Origin: Ginsengibacter hankyongi
GTDB taxonomy: Bacteria > Bacteroidota > Bacteroidia > Chitinophagales > Chitinophagaceae
Length of the DNA: 64,000 nt
NCBI RefSeq assembly: GCF_008710285.1
Contig: NZ_VYQF01000012.1
Span: 57,292 to 121,291, forward strand
Direction of reading: 5' to 3'
Each line of letters opens with the position of its first letter. The first letter of the stretch is position 1. Below, in pieces: positions 63,163-64,000 of this stretch. Below the pieces are notes generated by a model. It saw nothing but the letters and a program-made list of their open reading frames with translations. It did not search any database and was not told the origin of the DNA. The translations under genes were made by a program, and so were the position numbers.

Positions 63163-63192
63163 CCTACAACGTTTGTATTTCAGCTAAAATAC
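63163..63192 (-). repeat. Cassette-boundary half-element, GTTGTAG core
   Basis: Minus strand: GTATTTTAGCTGAAATACAA then ACGTTGTAGG. It matches 61820-61847 closely. It indicates that the lipoprotein gene belonged to the same type of unit as the 61157 gene. Confidence 0.55.
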
Positions 63193-63201
63193 CCCAACCT
63201 T

Positions 63202-63903
63202 GGTTCGTGTCCGCACGAACCAATTCTCAGAAAAATACAAAAGATAATTTACTGCCTTAATTTTCAAAACTCTTCTCTCAAATCTTTTAGAAAAGTAAAA
63301 TTTTTTACGCCCATTTCATAATATTTTGCGGACGAAAACAAATAATCACACGGTTCTTTTGCCAACTGCCAGTATTCAGTACACGGATTATAATGCGTGT
63401 AATCTAATTTTTGATAAGCTATTTCTTTGCTAAACAAATTAACTGCTAACGAATCTCTTTTCCAAAATTCATAGCCCTTATTGTGTGCATTTACGGCATA
63501 AGAAGCAAGGCTTTTATCCATATCTGTCTTCAATATTTTTTTAAACTCGTGAGCAGTATATTTTAAGAAAGATCCCTGGGATGTTTCCTTGCCATTCATC
63601 TTATTTATTCTCCATATTAAATGAATATGATTAGGCATAATTACAAAACCAAAAACATCTATTTTTCCCGAATCACTTAAATAAGTTAGTGAATTAATAA
63701 TAACATTCTTATAATTATCTTTTAATAATAAATGCTGCCAATTATTTATTGTCGCTGTCCAGAAAAATATTTCTCCCATCTCGATGTAACTCTTTCGCTT
63801 TTTAGCTGATAGGTCTGTATTCACCAGGTTTGTATTAATGGTCTATAAAATTAATTACTAATTTTTATCGCCCGGAAGATTTCGGTTCGTGCGGACACGA
63901 ACC
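63202..63903. mobile_element. REP3-RAYT element with flanking inverted palindromes
   Basis: Bounded by GGTTCGTGTCCGCACGAACC at 63202-63221 and GGTTCGTGCGGACACGAACC at 63884-63903 (inverse orientation). It encloses an intact RAYT gene on the minus strand. The palindrome differs from REP1 and REP2. Confidence 0.85.
63264..63824 (-). CDS. RAYT (REP-associated Y1 transposase), second intact
   Basis: A 186-residue Y1/TnpA_REP-type protein (MNTDLSAKKRKSYIEMGEIF). The HUH motif is VIMPNHIHLIWRI (NHIH), with the likely Tyr in IAYQKLDYTHYNPCTEYWQL. It is divergent from the RAYT at 62368 (low identity by eye) and has its own palindrome family, REP3. It probably catalyses single-strand cleavage and joining at that palindrome. 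The downstream end is at TAA near 63264. Confidence 0.88.
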   Translation of the reverse strand: MNTDLSAKKRKSYIEMGEIFFWTATINNWQHLLLKDNYKNVIINSLTYLSDSGKIDVFGFVIMPNHIHLIWRINKMNGKETSQGSFLKYTAHEFKKILKTDMDKSLASYAVNAHNKGYEFWKRDSLAVNLFSKEIAYQKLDYTHYNPCTEYWQLAKEPCDYLFSSAKYYEMGVKNFTFLKDLREEF

Positions 63904-64000
63904 GCGGAGCAGAGTCTTTAATTTGTCTTGTCCTAAAATAGGTTTACACAAATTAAGTGTAAAATGTATAATTCAAATGAGTTTGTAAGACGGACTTTTT

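Overview
This window looks like a chromosome segment from a member of the Bacteroidota, most likely a Chitinophagaceae/Sphingobacteriales-type organism. The reasons are protein families rather than markers: LytS/LytTR two-component pairs, FtsX/MacB-like permeases of about 800 residues with no ATPase gene beside them, OmpA proteins, DUF5597-type GH35, GH39 and GH29 glycosidases, and frequent N-terminal signal sequences, all in AT-rich DNA. No rRNA or tRNA gene was seen.

Layout. 1-6.9 kb: end of a LytS-type kinase and its LytTR regulator, an AI-2E transporter, a decayed epimerase gene, a large AsmA-like membrane protein and two PepSY proteins. 7-18 kb: a mosaic of small orphan genes (SnoaL-like, two alpha/beta hydrolases, cupin, FN3 protein, HU, a putative zinc-site protein) mixed with repeats: a 21-bp minisatellite, REP/RAYT elements and attC-like inverted repeats. 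18.2-22.9 kb: an ABC permease and two paralogous secreted proteins. 23-30.7 kb: a glycan-use locus (GH39, arabinose/fucose isomerase-like, GH35-like) with a divergent aldo/keto reductase and a beta-propeller protein. 30.9-36.9 kb: a second LytTR/LytS pair, OmpA and small proteins. 38-48 kb: mostly housekeeping (ferredoxin, nagB-nagA, dienelactone hydrolase, O-methyltransferase, LuxR-type regulators). 48-49.1 kb: a membrane-anchored P-loop ATPase split by an A10 tract. 49.3-57 kb: a permease remnant, then three tandem permeases. 57.3-59.8 kb: GDSL hydrolase and GH29 fucosidase. 59.9-64 kb: accessory DNA.

The most unusual part is a set of gene-cassette-like units. Minus-strand orphan ORFs at 60.2-60.9 kb, 61.2-61.8 kb and 11.8-12.3 kb each end 7-10 nt before an imperfect inverted repeat of about 192-194 bp. 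In the two units at 60-61 kb this is bounded wholly or partly by GCTAAC/GTTAGC; in the 11.6 kb unit the ends have diverged. The three share a central sequence. Half-copies lie upstream of the HU gene and of other units. This recalls integron cassettes and attC sites, though the repeats are longer than usual attC. A truncated tyrosine recombinase lies next to the 60-63 kb array. The same zone carries REP/RAYT systems: three RAYT genes (one decayed), each bracketed by its own palindrome family in inverted orientation, plus a deletion derivative at 10.3 kb.

Genes that probably work together: nagB-nagA (amino-sugar entry into glycolysis), GH35/isomerase/GH39 (plant glycan breakdown), the two LytS/LytTR pairs, and the permease clusters. 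Two permease loci share a TGTTC-type palindrome at the same distance from their start codons.
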